Below, one piece after another: positions 45,901-56,400 of a stretch of 64,000 nucleotides of DNA. Position numbers and translations under genes: made by a program. Origin of the DNA: Rhabditophanes sp. KR3021 (lineage: Eukaryota; Nematoda; Chromadorea; Rhabditida; Alloionematidae); contig CAUJLY010000006.1 in NCBI GenBank assembly GCA_963281155.1, forward strand, positions 3,224,001-3,288,000. Direction: 5' to 3'. The notes under the pieces were generated by a model, which searched no databases, was not told the DNA's origin, and saw nothing but the letters and a program-made list of their open reading frames with translations. Each line of letters starts with the position of its first letter. Position 1 is the first letter of the stretch.

Positions 45901-46057
45901 GCGTCCAAAAATGATCGTGTTCAAAGCTTTTGATTTTTCCGATGATATCGACAATGGAGTTAATGGAACTTATGCTATCAAATTCAACAATGTCGAGGAA
46001 GCAAAACTATTTTCTAAAGCAACAAATGAGTGTGTTGCCAAATTATCACAATCTTAA
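42933..46057 (+). CDS. npp-9: RanBP2/Nup358-like nucleoporin (NPP-9-like)
   Basis: Exons 42933-42983 and 43034-46057, phase 0, give 1024 residues. The N-terminal region is helical, then Gln-rich (polyQ runs about residues 130-195). The first Ran-binding domain (about 339-475) has FEPVIPLPDLVKVTTGEEDE, LFKF, ERGVGDLKIL and MRRDQTFKVCANF. An acidic linker and one RanBP2-type zinc finger follow (W569: W-x-C-x2-C-x3-N-x6-C-x2-C). An FG-type stretch (IFG, VFG, FSF repeats) leads to a second Ran-binding domain (about 876-1015) with ERGTGILKVL and MRRDQVHNICANM. It should sit on the cytoplasmic filaments of the nuclear pore, binding RanGTP during transport. TPR and E3 regions of vertebrate Nup358 are missing, as in nematode NPP-9. 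AATAAA at 46123-46128 follows. Confidence 0.88.
43376..43567 (+). repeat. CAA/CAG-rich polyglutamine tract in nucleoporin
   Basis: Several imperfect CAA/CAG runs encode Q6-Q7 blocks separated by Ala, Met and Ile. This is low-complexity sequence prone to length change. Confidence 0.8.
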
Positions 46058-46495
46058 TCATTTATACCTTATATTAAATTTTATTACAATTGTACTACAA
46101 TATATTTGTTATTATCCTTATAAATAAATTCCTAATAAACTAAATACTAAATAATATGTTTTTTACCTCCATTATATCATTAGTCTAGGAGTCACTTTTT
46201 AGAGCAATAAATTATTTGTTTTTTCTTATTCAGATGTTTTAAGAACTTTCAATTCAATCTGAAATGCTTGTTATCATAACATTCCAAACTTTTATTTAAA
46301 ATTTGGTCAAATTAAACAATAATAAAATTCTAGATTTACGAAAAAATGATTTTAAATTACAAATGAGTCTTAAAATATCGTTATAAGAAGTATATTATTC
46401 ATTTTGTTTTTAAAAACAACTTTCAGCTAACAAAAGACAAATAAAAAATCATAAAGCGAAGATTCATTTCACATTCCATTAATTTGGCATGAAAC
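46058..46495. other. Short same-strand spacer, nucleoporin to P450-like gene
   Basis: 438 bp holding the nucleoporin polyadenylation signal (46123-46128) and a downstream acceptor CAACTTTCAG ending at 46426, 70 bases before the next ATG. Signal, spacer and acceptor order would suit an operon or an independent trans-spliced gene. Confidence 0.4.
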
Positions 46496-49164
46496 ATGCT
46501 TTGGATTTTATTTTTGCTATTTATTCTTTTTTTTACCTTTTTAAAACTTTTTACGCGATTGGTTAATCGTTTGAATGAATATCCTCCTGGCCCTTTTTCT
46601 TTGCCAATTATTGGAAATGTCTTGCAAATCGCTTGCTCTGCAGACTTTTTAATAAAAGCGGTAAAAAAATATGATGACGTTTTTACAGTTTGGTTGCCTC
46701 ACCCAATTGTGATTGTTCCGAATGTTAAAGATTTTGCAGAGTTTAGAAGAGCACACGTTACCTCTATAATCCAACAACCTTTTAATTCTTATCAAGAAGT
46801 AATAAAGTTCCTGGATATTCCTGGTCGAATTATAAGCATAAATGATTTTAACATCGAAACTGCAAATAAAAAGATGTTCAAACTAATTACAACTAATTTT
46901 GACGATCTTAAATGTAGAAACAAAGTGTTCTACCATAGTTTTATCTTACAATCTCAATTACACAGAGCATTGTTTGGTGACACAAAAGCTGAAATCAATC
47001 TATATCCAATTTTATCATGGTATGTTGCAAATATGTTCAGTGATTTTTATACAGGAAAAAGTTATTTATATAATGATCCAATCATTTCGGAAATCATTAA
47101 TTCAGTAGGAATTATTACTCATAGATTTGAAGAGCAACATTCTAAAATTATGCAAAGTTCATGTGTAAATTTGATAAACAATTGGTTACATAAAAATGAG
47201 AACAAAGAAGCTTTGATATTTTATGGCAAATTAGTTTCTTTAATTGATGAACGTAGAATTGAGATGCGTGTGACGACCCAATATAAAAAAACAAAAAATT
47301 ATATGGATCTTTATTTAAAAGCAGAAGAATGTGAAAGTTTAAATTCAACTCAACTTCTTGGCTGTACTTTGATGGAGGGCTACATATGCGGAATGCAAAA
47401 AATGATCAATTTGATTCACCTCGGATTTGTACTTTTAGCTAAACATTCACACATTCAACAAAAATGTTATGCGGAAATTGTAAATGGGAAAAAAACGCCA
47501 ATTCCGTCTACTCTTTTAATAACATAGATTACATCAATGCTACATTAAACGAAATTAGAAGAGTTAATAATTTACAACATATCACTGAGCATTTTAAAGT
47601 TGTGCAGAACATGACTATTCGGAATCATTTTGTTCAAAAAAATTCAGATTTGTTATTATTCTCAGATGGGGAATGGAAATATTCTGATCAAGCCATTGAC
47701 TTTAATCCTGCTCGTTTTCTAAGCAAAGAAGGGAAATATTTGGTGGAAGCAAACATAGCTGATAATAATCAGTCTGGGGCAAATAAAATTAATAAATTAT
47801 TTGAGGAATATGCATTTAATGTTCTATTTCAACATATTGTACAAAGTTTTACATTTGGTGAAGTTCCTGGCAGTGTATCACAACTACATTATATATCTGA
47901 TTTGTCCACTAGGGCTTTTACAGACTGTAAATTAGTCATATCGAACAGATTGTGTGACAACTCTTTTTTTCGTGACTCGGACATACTATCTGATTCCGTC
48001 CACAAAAAGAAAGTCAATCACTTGTTGAACCATATTTTATACTATCAAACAGTCGACATTTCCAATATATTGAGAAAGGCTTTGTACTCTCCTATTATTG
48101 CTAATATTTCAGATCAAGCTAAGTCAATAATGAATATTTTAGACACCGCACTAGTTGGACCTATTTTTAAAGATAATAGTGAGTTAATTGAAAAGATGAT
48201 AAATGCTGGTATTCCTTCTGAAAAAGATGTTAGGATATTGCGACAACAATCTGTTGCTAATTTAGAAGCTCTGAAATTTAAGAAGGTAGCAAGCAAAGTA
48301 GAAAGGTATGAAAAAGTTGCTGCTGAGCAAAGGACCTTGCGGTTGATGAAAAGAGATAATGAAGAAGCTAAGATGATGGCTAGGAGATTGAAAAAAGAAA
48401 CTGATGCTATCAATAAAGAAATAAGCAAGGCAGCAGAAGCCAAATTCAAGAAAAATGAAAAAAAGTTAATCGAAGAAAAATGTTTTATGACTATGGAGAC
48501 AAATGCTGAACCAGAAAAGACTATTGATATAAAATCAGACAACAAAGTTGAACAAAAAAATATTATGATTATGGAGGAAGCTGTTGAACTAGGAAAAACT
48601 GTAACTGCCAAATCAGACAAGAGAGCTGAACAACCAATTCAACCCTTAAAGTCCATCTTAGTTGTATCTGAAACAGATCTTAAAAAACTCACTCAAAGCG
48701 GGTCAGAAATAAATCAGAAAAAAATCAGATTCGATGAGAAAAACTTGGAAGAAAATCAAAAAGACGTTGCCAATAAAGGTAAATATGTTGCAAATAATCA
48801 ACTTGCAGTTTTAAGGGAAAAAAAAGCTATCAAGGATGAATATGCAAGGGATTATGCAGAACGTTTGAAGGAAAATGGATGCAATGAAAGGTTCCAAAGA
48901 CATTTAGAAAAAAAATCTTCAGCGTACAAATATGGGATTCCATTACAAGGGTCTAAAGAGTCTTACCCACCTCAATTACCTTCGGGAAATAACAAAACAA
49001 ATGAGAAAAAATCGGTTGTTGAATCAAAACAAATAGCTGCAGCTAGAAAGCAACCAATCGACGAAGATATAATTGAAGTCATTGATTCCGGTGTAAACAA
49101 TTCTAAAAGGAAAAGTAAACTTTCGAGATTTTTTAATTTCTTTCGTTTTAAAAAAGCCTTTTAA
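46496..49164 (+). CDS. Cytochrome P450-like protein without haem-cysteine loop, long charged tail; one frame break
   Basis: ATG 46496 opens an N-terminal anchor (LWILFLLFILFFTFLKLF) and the proline-rich hinge YPPGPFSLPIIGN typical of microsomal P450s. Homology continues through QQKCYAEIVN, an ExxR helix (TLNEIRR) and a PERF-like FNPARFL. Catalytic features are missing: the I-helix shows GMQKM where AGxET is expected, and after FNPARFL there is no FxxGxRxC; the stretch reads ADNNQSGANKINKLFEE before the L-helix-like segment. The first frame ends at 47527 and the second opens before it; the switch fits one missing A in the A7 run at 47489-47495. After the P450 fold comes a tail of about 430 residues, Lys/Glu-rich and partly coiled coil, ending in a basic amphipathic RFFNFFRFKKAF. 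It is a pseudoenzyme or a decaying gene. Confidence 0.65.
48487..48633 (+). repeat. Internal 23-residue duplication in the P450-like tail
   Basis: Two copies, 48487-48555 and 48565-48633, start MTMETNAEPEKT and MIMEEAVELGKT and end KVEQ and RAEQ. They share 11 of 23 residues. Confidence 0.6.
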
Positions 49165-50108
49165 GACAATTCTTTTTTAAAAATAAACTCTAGCTATTCT
49201 ATAATGCCCTTTTTTATATTAAATTAGATTACGCTTTATTTGTGTGATTTGTTTTTCATTTCCCTCATCTTTATATATTTTATTAAAATTATTTGTGCGT
49301 TATTATATATTTCCTTAGTAAACAATTATTGTGATAATAAATATGCTTCACACTGTTTAATTGGACAAAATTAGAGATGCTCTCTTCTTTCTTTTATGTG
49401 ATTTTACACACTTTTTCTATGCGTATCTGTTATCATGGCATATCGCACGTACTCTCGGTTTTTGAACAATTTCTTATCTTCTGAAAGATAGAGAGATACG
49501 CCACATTTTTTAATAACAAAACGGGTTTGCTACATACAGTCCCTACTAGGAAGAGATAATTACTATCCGTACTTTTTAATAAGTACAACAAATAAATTTA
49601 GAAACCAAATAAATACATTCCCAGAATTCATAATTAATTATGGTTTTTACTAAAAGGGAAGCAAATAACCTTGGTTCAAAGTAATTTAGGAAGCGAGATA
49701 GTACAATGTTCTCTGAAATCTCTGTTGATGCCAGCCAAACCACATTAAAATACATTTTCTCCTAATTAAGTTAGGTTCTAACAAAATAAGAAATTGGCGC
49801 AGTTGTTTAAATTGACAAAGAGTGATGCGTTTAATTTGATTAATTAAAGAAATTCATTTTGAAAATAAAACTCGATGGATGGCAATTAATTAACTTGATC
49901 TTAATTTTTCATGGAATCGAAAATCTTATAAAGCATTCTGTGAACAATTTTATATAAGTAAAATCATTCGAGAAGATGAGGTATATTTTTCATTGAACAA
50001 GTATTCATAAAAAAATTATAATTTTAAGGATTCCATTCTTTTATAGAATTCCATGCATACTGTTAAAAATGTAAGAATACATAAAAATTAATTAAAATAC
50101 AATAACAA
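49165..50108. other. Convergent spacer, P450-like gene to Cys-rich gene
   Basis: About 940 bp of AT-rich DNA. Both genes end towards it. No feature is supported. Confidence 0.5.
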
Positions 50109-50897
50109 TTAACGTCTATATTTTAACGAATCCACATATTTAACAAAATCGCAATCGCTGGCGTAACCATTATAGACAAAAAATTTGTTAAAAGTATCGG
50201 ACCTTCTTAGAAACTCCAAATTGAGATCAGTAAAAATTTCGTTGAATATGTCACTTCCAAAATCGGGTAACAGTTTCACCTCCATGAACTTCTTGAAGTG
50301 CTTGTGTTTTCCGAATAGTGGTGGGAGTCCTCTACTTGATTCTCTGACACATTCGTCAAATCTCCCTGCATCTACAGTTTTCTTGAGGATCAATTTTTGT
50401 ATCGTTTTATATTTCTCCTCTTCAAAACAATTCCTACAATACGTACAAAGATGTTTGAAGCATAGTCTTTGTTGCCGATGTTTTATCTGAGAAAGGAAAG
50501 GAGTTGTTCAGAAATTTATTTTATTTGACTTACTGCTAAATGAGCCGAACGGCATTCCAAACATAAGAAGTTCATGGATCTAGCAACTTGGCCATTATTA
50601 TACTTGAGGTTATAATCTTTACATCTTTGACAATTATCCATATCGATATTGGTAGGTGTATTTTTCTAAATATTAATATCAAGTTTAATTTCAGCCTAGA
50701 CTTACCACCTCATTATTTCGAGGAAGTTCTTGTCTATTCCTTCCATCTCTAAGCATTGTTTTAATAATTGACTCCAAGATTCGTTCCAAATGCTTCAACA
50801 CCTGACACGTCAGGTATCTTTTACAAGTCTTCCTCTGAGTAACTTGAACGGAATTCTCCGCATTTGTGGCTTGCTCGGGAACTTCTTCATTCATCAT
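50109..50897 (-). CDS. Cys/His-rich protein of unknown function
   Basis: Three exons (50897-50706, 50665-50534, 50486-50109), all phase 0, with 40-47 bp introns, give 233 residues. The N-terminus is polar and helical. The centre holds NCQRCKDY, LCLECRSAH and then LCFKHLCTYCRNC, nine cysteines and several histidines spaced as one or two zinc-binding units. The C-terminal half is basic and aromatic (GKHKHFKKFMEVKLLPDFG). There is no signal peptide. Clean in-frame splicing supports a real gene, but I do not recognise the family. A weak acceptor AAAAGTAG lies 5 bases upstream of the ATG. It is divergent from the small ORF that begins 91 bp away. Confidence 0.6.
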
Positions 50898-50987
50898 TGA
50901 ACCTACTTTTTGAATTTACAAAACCAAATGATATAATTAATTTTTCCGTTGCAAGAATGTCTCTAGCTGAAAAACAAAGTTAATGTA

Positions 50988-51233
50988 ATGAGAATAAAAC
51001 ATGAAATACTCGGTTTTATCGAACATAGTACACGAGGACTTTATATTAAAATATATGCAATTTATCATCACACAACAGACTCATTCAATGCCACTTTTAA
51101 GAAAATATATCAAAATTTGTTGGGCCTTCAAATAAAGAAGAGGTTCGTATTAGAATTTTATAATAACATAAATAAGGAACTAAATTTCTATACAATTAAC
51201 TGTTCACAGTTAAAAATATTATTGTCTGAATAA
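50988..51233 (+). CDS. Small ORF, 81 residues, possible POP5/Rpp14-type RNase P subunit fragment
   Basis: A single-exon ORF divergent from the Cys-rich gene. The N-terminus MRIKHEILGFIE recalls the MRFKHRYLL start of POP5. The later part (KKIYQNLLGLQIKKRFVLEF, then INCSQLKILLS) could follow the fold of that family. It is shorter than usual and the match is by eye only. It may be a real small gene or chance. Confidence 0.3.
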   Translation: MRIKHEILGFIEHSTRGLYIKIYAIYHHTTDSFNATFKKIYQNLLGLQIKKRFVLEFYNNINKELNFYTINCSQLKILLSE

Positions 51234-53433
51234 TTGTATGGCCACACTACTTTACTATCTACACGATAAATTCCCGACTCCGACGAAGCGTAGACTGGTA
51301 ACAACACAAATTTGGCTTGATTTATGTAGTATCTTTGTGTTCGTTATTACCTTATCGCAACTTTTTATTCAAGGCCACCAAATTATATTGTCTAGATAAC
51401 ACTTTTTTCACAATAATTGTGTCCTCCTACTTTCTTCTCTGATCATGCAATAAGTTATTTACGTATTTTTTTGATTGCAACAAACACATTTACTCCCTAT
51501 AGTACAACCAATGTTTCACAAAAATATGTATCAGAGAGCAAATAAAGTGGTCATACCACCATAACATAATCCTTTTATCTTATAAAAACAAAACGTTTAC
51601 GTAAGCAATGGTAATTTGGAAATGGTTTAGATATGAATGTAATATTTTGGAAGATCAACATATATACATAAATTCTTTTTATACTTTTCAATTAAATAAA
51701 CTCATAACAATTAAAGGTTACACATTTTGAAGCTCTTCAAACTATTAACAGAATAAGTAAAGGTTGGCGAATAATTAAATTAGTTTTTAAAGAAGTAAGA
51801 CGAACTTTGACATATAAAAAATGTATTTTAAGCAAAGGACTTAACGGGAAGGCACTGTACTCCATCACTGGTTCCTGTATACCTTGAGGTATACCTTATA
51901 TTTTGCTTAATATTTATATTTCCAACTTTTTCGCCCATTTCAAACAGTAAAAGTAGAATTATTTGCACGCATAAAGTTTTTCAACTTATCTGATAAAAAG
52001 TGGTAACCCCCCACCAGTTGGCGTATGTGTCTTACATAAATTATACGAATGTTAGAGTATCATGATTGTACGTACATGTAGTCATTGTAGCTAATTTGTG
52101 TCTATCAATGGATACTTGGTAGATGATTCTATAATGAATATATTAGCCTTAGAGTAAGTAAATAAGTATCCATGGGAGCGAAAGTGATTTATTTGTTGAA
52201 TCCGATAGTACCATGGGTTATAACGATTTTTAACAAACAAATGTAATGTTTTCTTATTCCTTTTTAAAAGTTGTGTAACTCCTGAATAAATTTGAATAAC
52301 AAAAATAAATGTGCGGTTTCTTTTGCTGGACTTTTTCTACACGATAATCAAAACAATTAAATCTGTACTTATTAAAATTACATAAAATACTTATTGAGAG
52401 GAACGTTATTTGTTATTATAGCAGATTTTTATGATATTTTGAAAAAAATAACCTATTAAATAATCTAAACCATGGTTATTCTTCTTATTGAAATTAAAAT
52501 GTTTGTACTTGAAAATATTGTGAATAAAGGTCTTTACGATTCACACTAAATTTCTTTGATTAAACGCAAAATCATAATTTTTTCACATAACAAATTTATT
52601 TAAACTATCTCTTGGGTTAATTGATGACATAATGTATTGATGTTTTTGTGCAATATAGAACATATATAATGGGAAATATACAAAAAAATTGAAAGCAATT
52701 TGATTAAATGATGATATTTCATTATATAGTTGAGAGATATAAGAATCACTCTGGATGATTCTTTTACCATATCTTCGGTGGAAAGTTGCATTTTGTAGAT
52801 GTATTCGAAGTGATATTTTGTGCTTGTATTTAAACAAATGATGGGGTGATAATGATTCTTTATAGAAAAGTTGTGGCAAGAATATAAAAAATATCAAGAG
52901 GAAGAATTCATTATTGCCATATTGGTTATCAACAAATGTTTATGCTGTCAGAGAGAGATAATAATAAAGAAAGCGTTTTATGGTCTTTTGTTGAACCATA
53001 TCTGGTGTCAAAGTATTGGGTATGCTTTCATAGTTGTTTTTGTATGTGTGCTTGATTCTAAATTAAATTTAATAATACAGTTTTTATAAATGTTTTCTTT
53101 TTTAATATACTTTTATATTCATAATGATTTCACTTTTGATAAAGCCTTTAAATTGTTGTCATGATTGAGAAATATAGATCAAAATGGGTTGTGTTTATGA
53201 TTTTTGTAAATTGTTGTGTATATTGTAGCTGGATCAAAAAAGATGGCAAATTAGGGTAAATTTCTCTTTTGTAGTAATGTCTATATATTAGACGTATTGA
53301 AGCTTGCGACTCTCTTAGACAATCTCTTTTACAATTTAATTTTTTTGTGTATATGGTAAGGGATACTTTTATATAAACATATCCATTCAGATATCTGGAC
53401 ATTTGTAACTTCTAATATAAAGAAACTATTTCT
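51234..53433. other. Intergenic, small ORF to CaMKII 3' end
   Basis: About 2.2 kb of AT-rich DNA. Overlapping ORFs at 52.6-53.4 kb lack family features and splice support. Nothing is called. Confidence 0.5.
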
Positions 53434-56400
53434 TTATTCAGAATTTGGACATGTTGTGTTAAGGTTGGTAGTATTTTGAGAACCACTACGATGTACATGA
53501 ACACAAATCCATCCTCTGCCAGCTCTCTTTTGCCAAACTCTAGTTTCTTGTGCTTGTCTAGTGTGGGCTTCACCATTTCTATCCAAAAATTGGGTTAAAC
53601 GAATGTAGGCGATACAGGCACCTTCTTCTCCCATCAAATGGACATTTGGATTCAAGAGAGTAGTATGAACTGATTGCTTTCTAGCAGACATACTAATAGA
53701 AGAAGATGTTGAAGAGTTAAGATTTGAAGAAAGATTATTGTCAAAGTAAAATTTGTGGAAATCCAAACCTTCGATCAAGTTTCCTAATGTTTCAGGTTCG
53801 AAACAAGTCATTGAGTTCTCACATAACTTTCTAAAAATAAACAAATTATTTGGCCCCTTTTGAATAAAACTTACGTATAAGCATCAAAATCTCTTGATGT
53901 TATGGAGTCGAGAAGTTGTTGCGTGACTCTGACAATTTCTTGCTTCAATGCTATAATAAAAAGAAACATTAAACTATGGTTGAATAGGTTGACGACAAAA
54001 AAGAAAATGCTAACAATAATAAAAAAGTTTTCAAAATGTACAATCAGTTAATGAGCACTAGCATTTTAGATTTGTATTAGTACATTGCTACTATTGAGCC
54101 ATGCGATGTTTGTTACTTTTTAGTGATATTGTTTTCAGTGAAAGTATATTACTATAGAGAAGAACATTTTCTTGCGGTATTTAGTAAGGATGTTATTTTT
54201 AAGGCGGTTGTTGAAAAGTGCTGATTAAGAAGGATATTTTAATTAGTTTAGATGTTGTTCTTGGTGTAATTAAAAAGTGATAAAAAATATGCGTGCATTC
54301 AAGAAAAAAACATAAAAACTATACTTAAGATTTCTTGAATATTACTACACTAACCATCACAAAGTCAAACAGATGGATTTTTCATTCACGATAGTATAAT
54401 AAAGAAACATCGACTTATAGTACCTGAAGCATTGGTGAAGTTAGGTGCAGAGGTCATAGTAATCCCTGTACCGTTACCACCAGGGAGTCTTGGGCTAATT
54501 GATTGATTGCCAATGGGAGTCTGGTGTTGGTTTGCGTAGGGTCCAGTCAATGATCCAATGGCTGTTGATGAAGGGCAGGAAGATTTGGCCGTATCAACTC
54601 GAACAACGGTGTTTTCGTGTTTCAAAGGACCGGCACCACCGTTGGCTGCTGTTAAAAGAGACAAGAATAAAATAGATGATGGCGAAAGTAAAAAGAAAAA
54701 ACACAAAGAGTAAAAAAGATAAAAGTAGTTCGTTGTGGAGTGGGCTTTTTGATTTCGTCAGTGAATATAAAACTATATATTATTACATACTTCAAAGTAG
54801 TACCAACTAATAAATGTCATGATTAATGGGAGCGGAAAGTGATATGAGACAAGCTCAACAAAGTATAGTTATACGCAGGGCTTTTAAAAAGCAAATGATA
54901 AAGGTAATATAAAGTGTTATGTGTATCATTGGGTGTGTGTTCAAACAGTGGACTATGTTACAAAATTAAAAACGTATACAACAAGGTTTAAGAGTTTCCT
55001 TTTATGGACTGCTTGTTCTTTAAGTAAAAGGAAAGTTAGTTAGCGAGTGGAGATAGGTGTGGGGTGTGTTGATTGGTAGAAGGTGAATATTATAATAGGT
55101 TGAAAATTATACTTTATTAATTAGCGAGATCCATTATGATTTTATCTGGCTATTACGTCAGTAGAGGGCTGCATTTTGATAAGAACCATTATTCTATTTA
55201 TATTCAGGAAGAAACCACAACATTTAAAATATAATAATATCATGCATAAAGACTTCTTCAGTAGATTATTTGAAGAACCAGAGATAAATGGAAGATAACA
55301 CATGTGTTGACTGAAGCATTTTTGAGTTTTGATATTAAAGTATGTTTGAGGTGCTTAAATGAAGTTACATGTATGCAAAGAGTAACTTTTTTTCTTACTT
55401 TTGTTATACAAAATCCATTACGATAGTTAAGTTGTTAATGTTATTTTTAAAAGCAGTAGTATATTTTTGATGTTTTACTTAAAGTATCTCGGCTTTTACC
55501 ATTTAACCAGGAAGAGTGATGATGTGAATGTTTACGAAAGTATGAACGATTTTGAGAGTAGTATAGCTTTTTCATGTCTCCATGCATAAAGTTGTGCATA
55601 TGAATGAACAAAATTGCAGGCTTGATTTTTAACTTTTTTGGTATAAGTTGAATGAAGATGATGAAGATGTGTGGATGATGTTTAACGGTGAATTAATGAT
55701 ACAACAAAATTTAATCTTTGGACCGAGAAGTTTGGAGACAAGAAGCTCTATTGGACTAAACTAGACTTAATTGAGGTTTGGAAAATTAATAAATTAGGAA
55801 ATGGCAAATAAAAGAAATCAAAGGATAAAACATAAAGAGACTTTGAAATAACTTATAAGATAGGTAAGATCGTCAACTTAAAGTAGAATAATAGAGGATG
55901 GAAGCTGTATAATAATATAGATAATTTACCTTTATCGGATGTATCCTGTTCGTCAATAGTAACTTGAGAAGAATCAGTAGACTCCTTGATAGTTGATGAG
56001 GGAGCAGCTCCACCTTCTTTTTTGTTCAACAGATTTCCTCCTAAAAAATAACACATTAGTTAAGCAAACAAACAATTATTTTTAGGTATATTTTGACAAA
56101 TAAAATATCATACATTTCTTGAAATATCTTAATATACTATCATATAGTATTATGTATTATTATTACATATTATTATATGTCATTATATATTATGTTTGGA
56201 TGTTAAAGAAACACTTTATTTTAGTTAGACCCTACTATTTTCTGGATAAGGATCCAATGGAGTGATTGACTTTTTCTTCACGACCACCGGTTCCTCTATC
56301 AATATTGAAGAATCATATACACAAGATGATAAGCTAGCATCATTGTCAGATTGGTATTCAGGCAATAATAAGCTTTCAATGCCACCTGTCTCTTCAGGTA

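Noticed and set aside
47480..47527. 48 bp intron (GTAAAT...ACATAG) to explain the P450-like frame change
   Set aside because: Its length is a multiple of three, so it does not move between the two frames and leads to a stop.
48114..48620. 168-codon minus-strand ORF
   Set aside because: Antisense of the Lys/Glu-rich tail, giving artificial Phe/Ser/Leu-rich protein.
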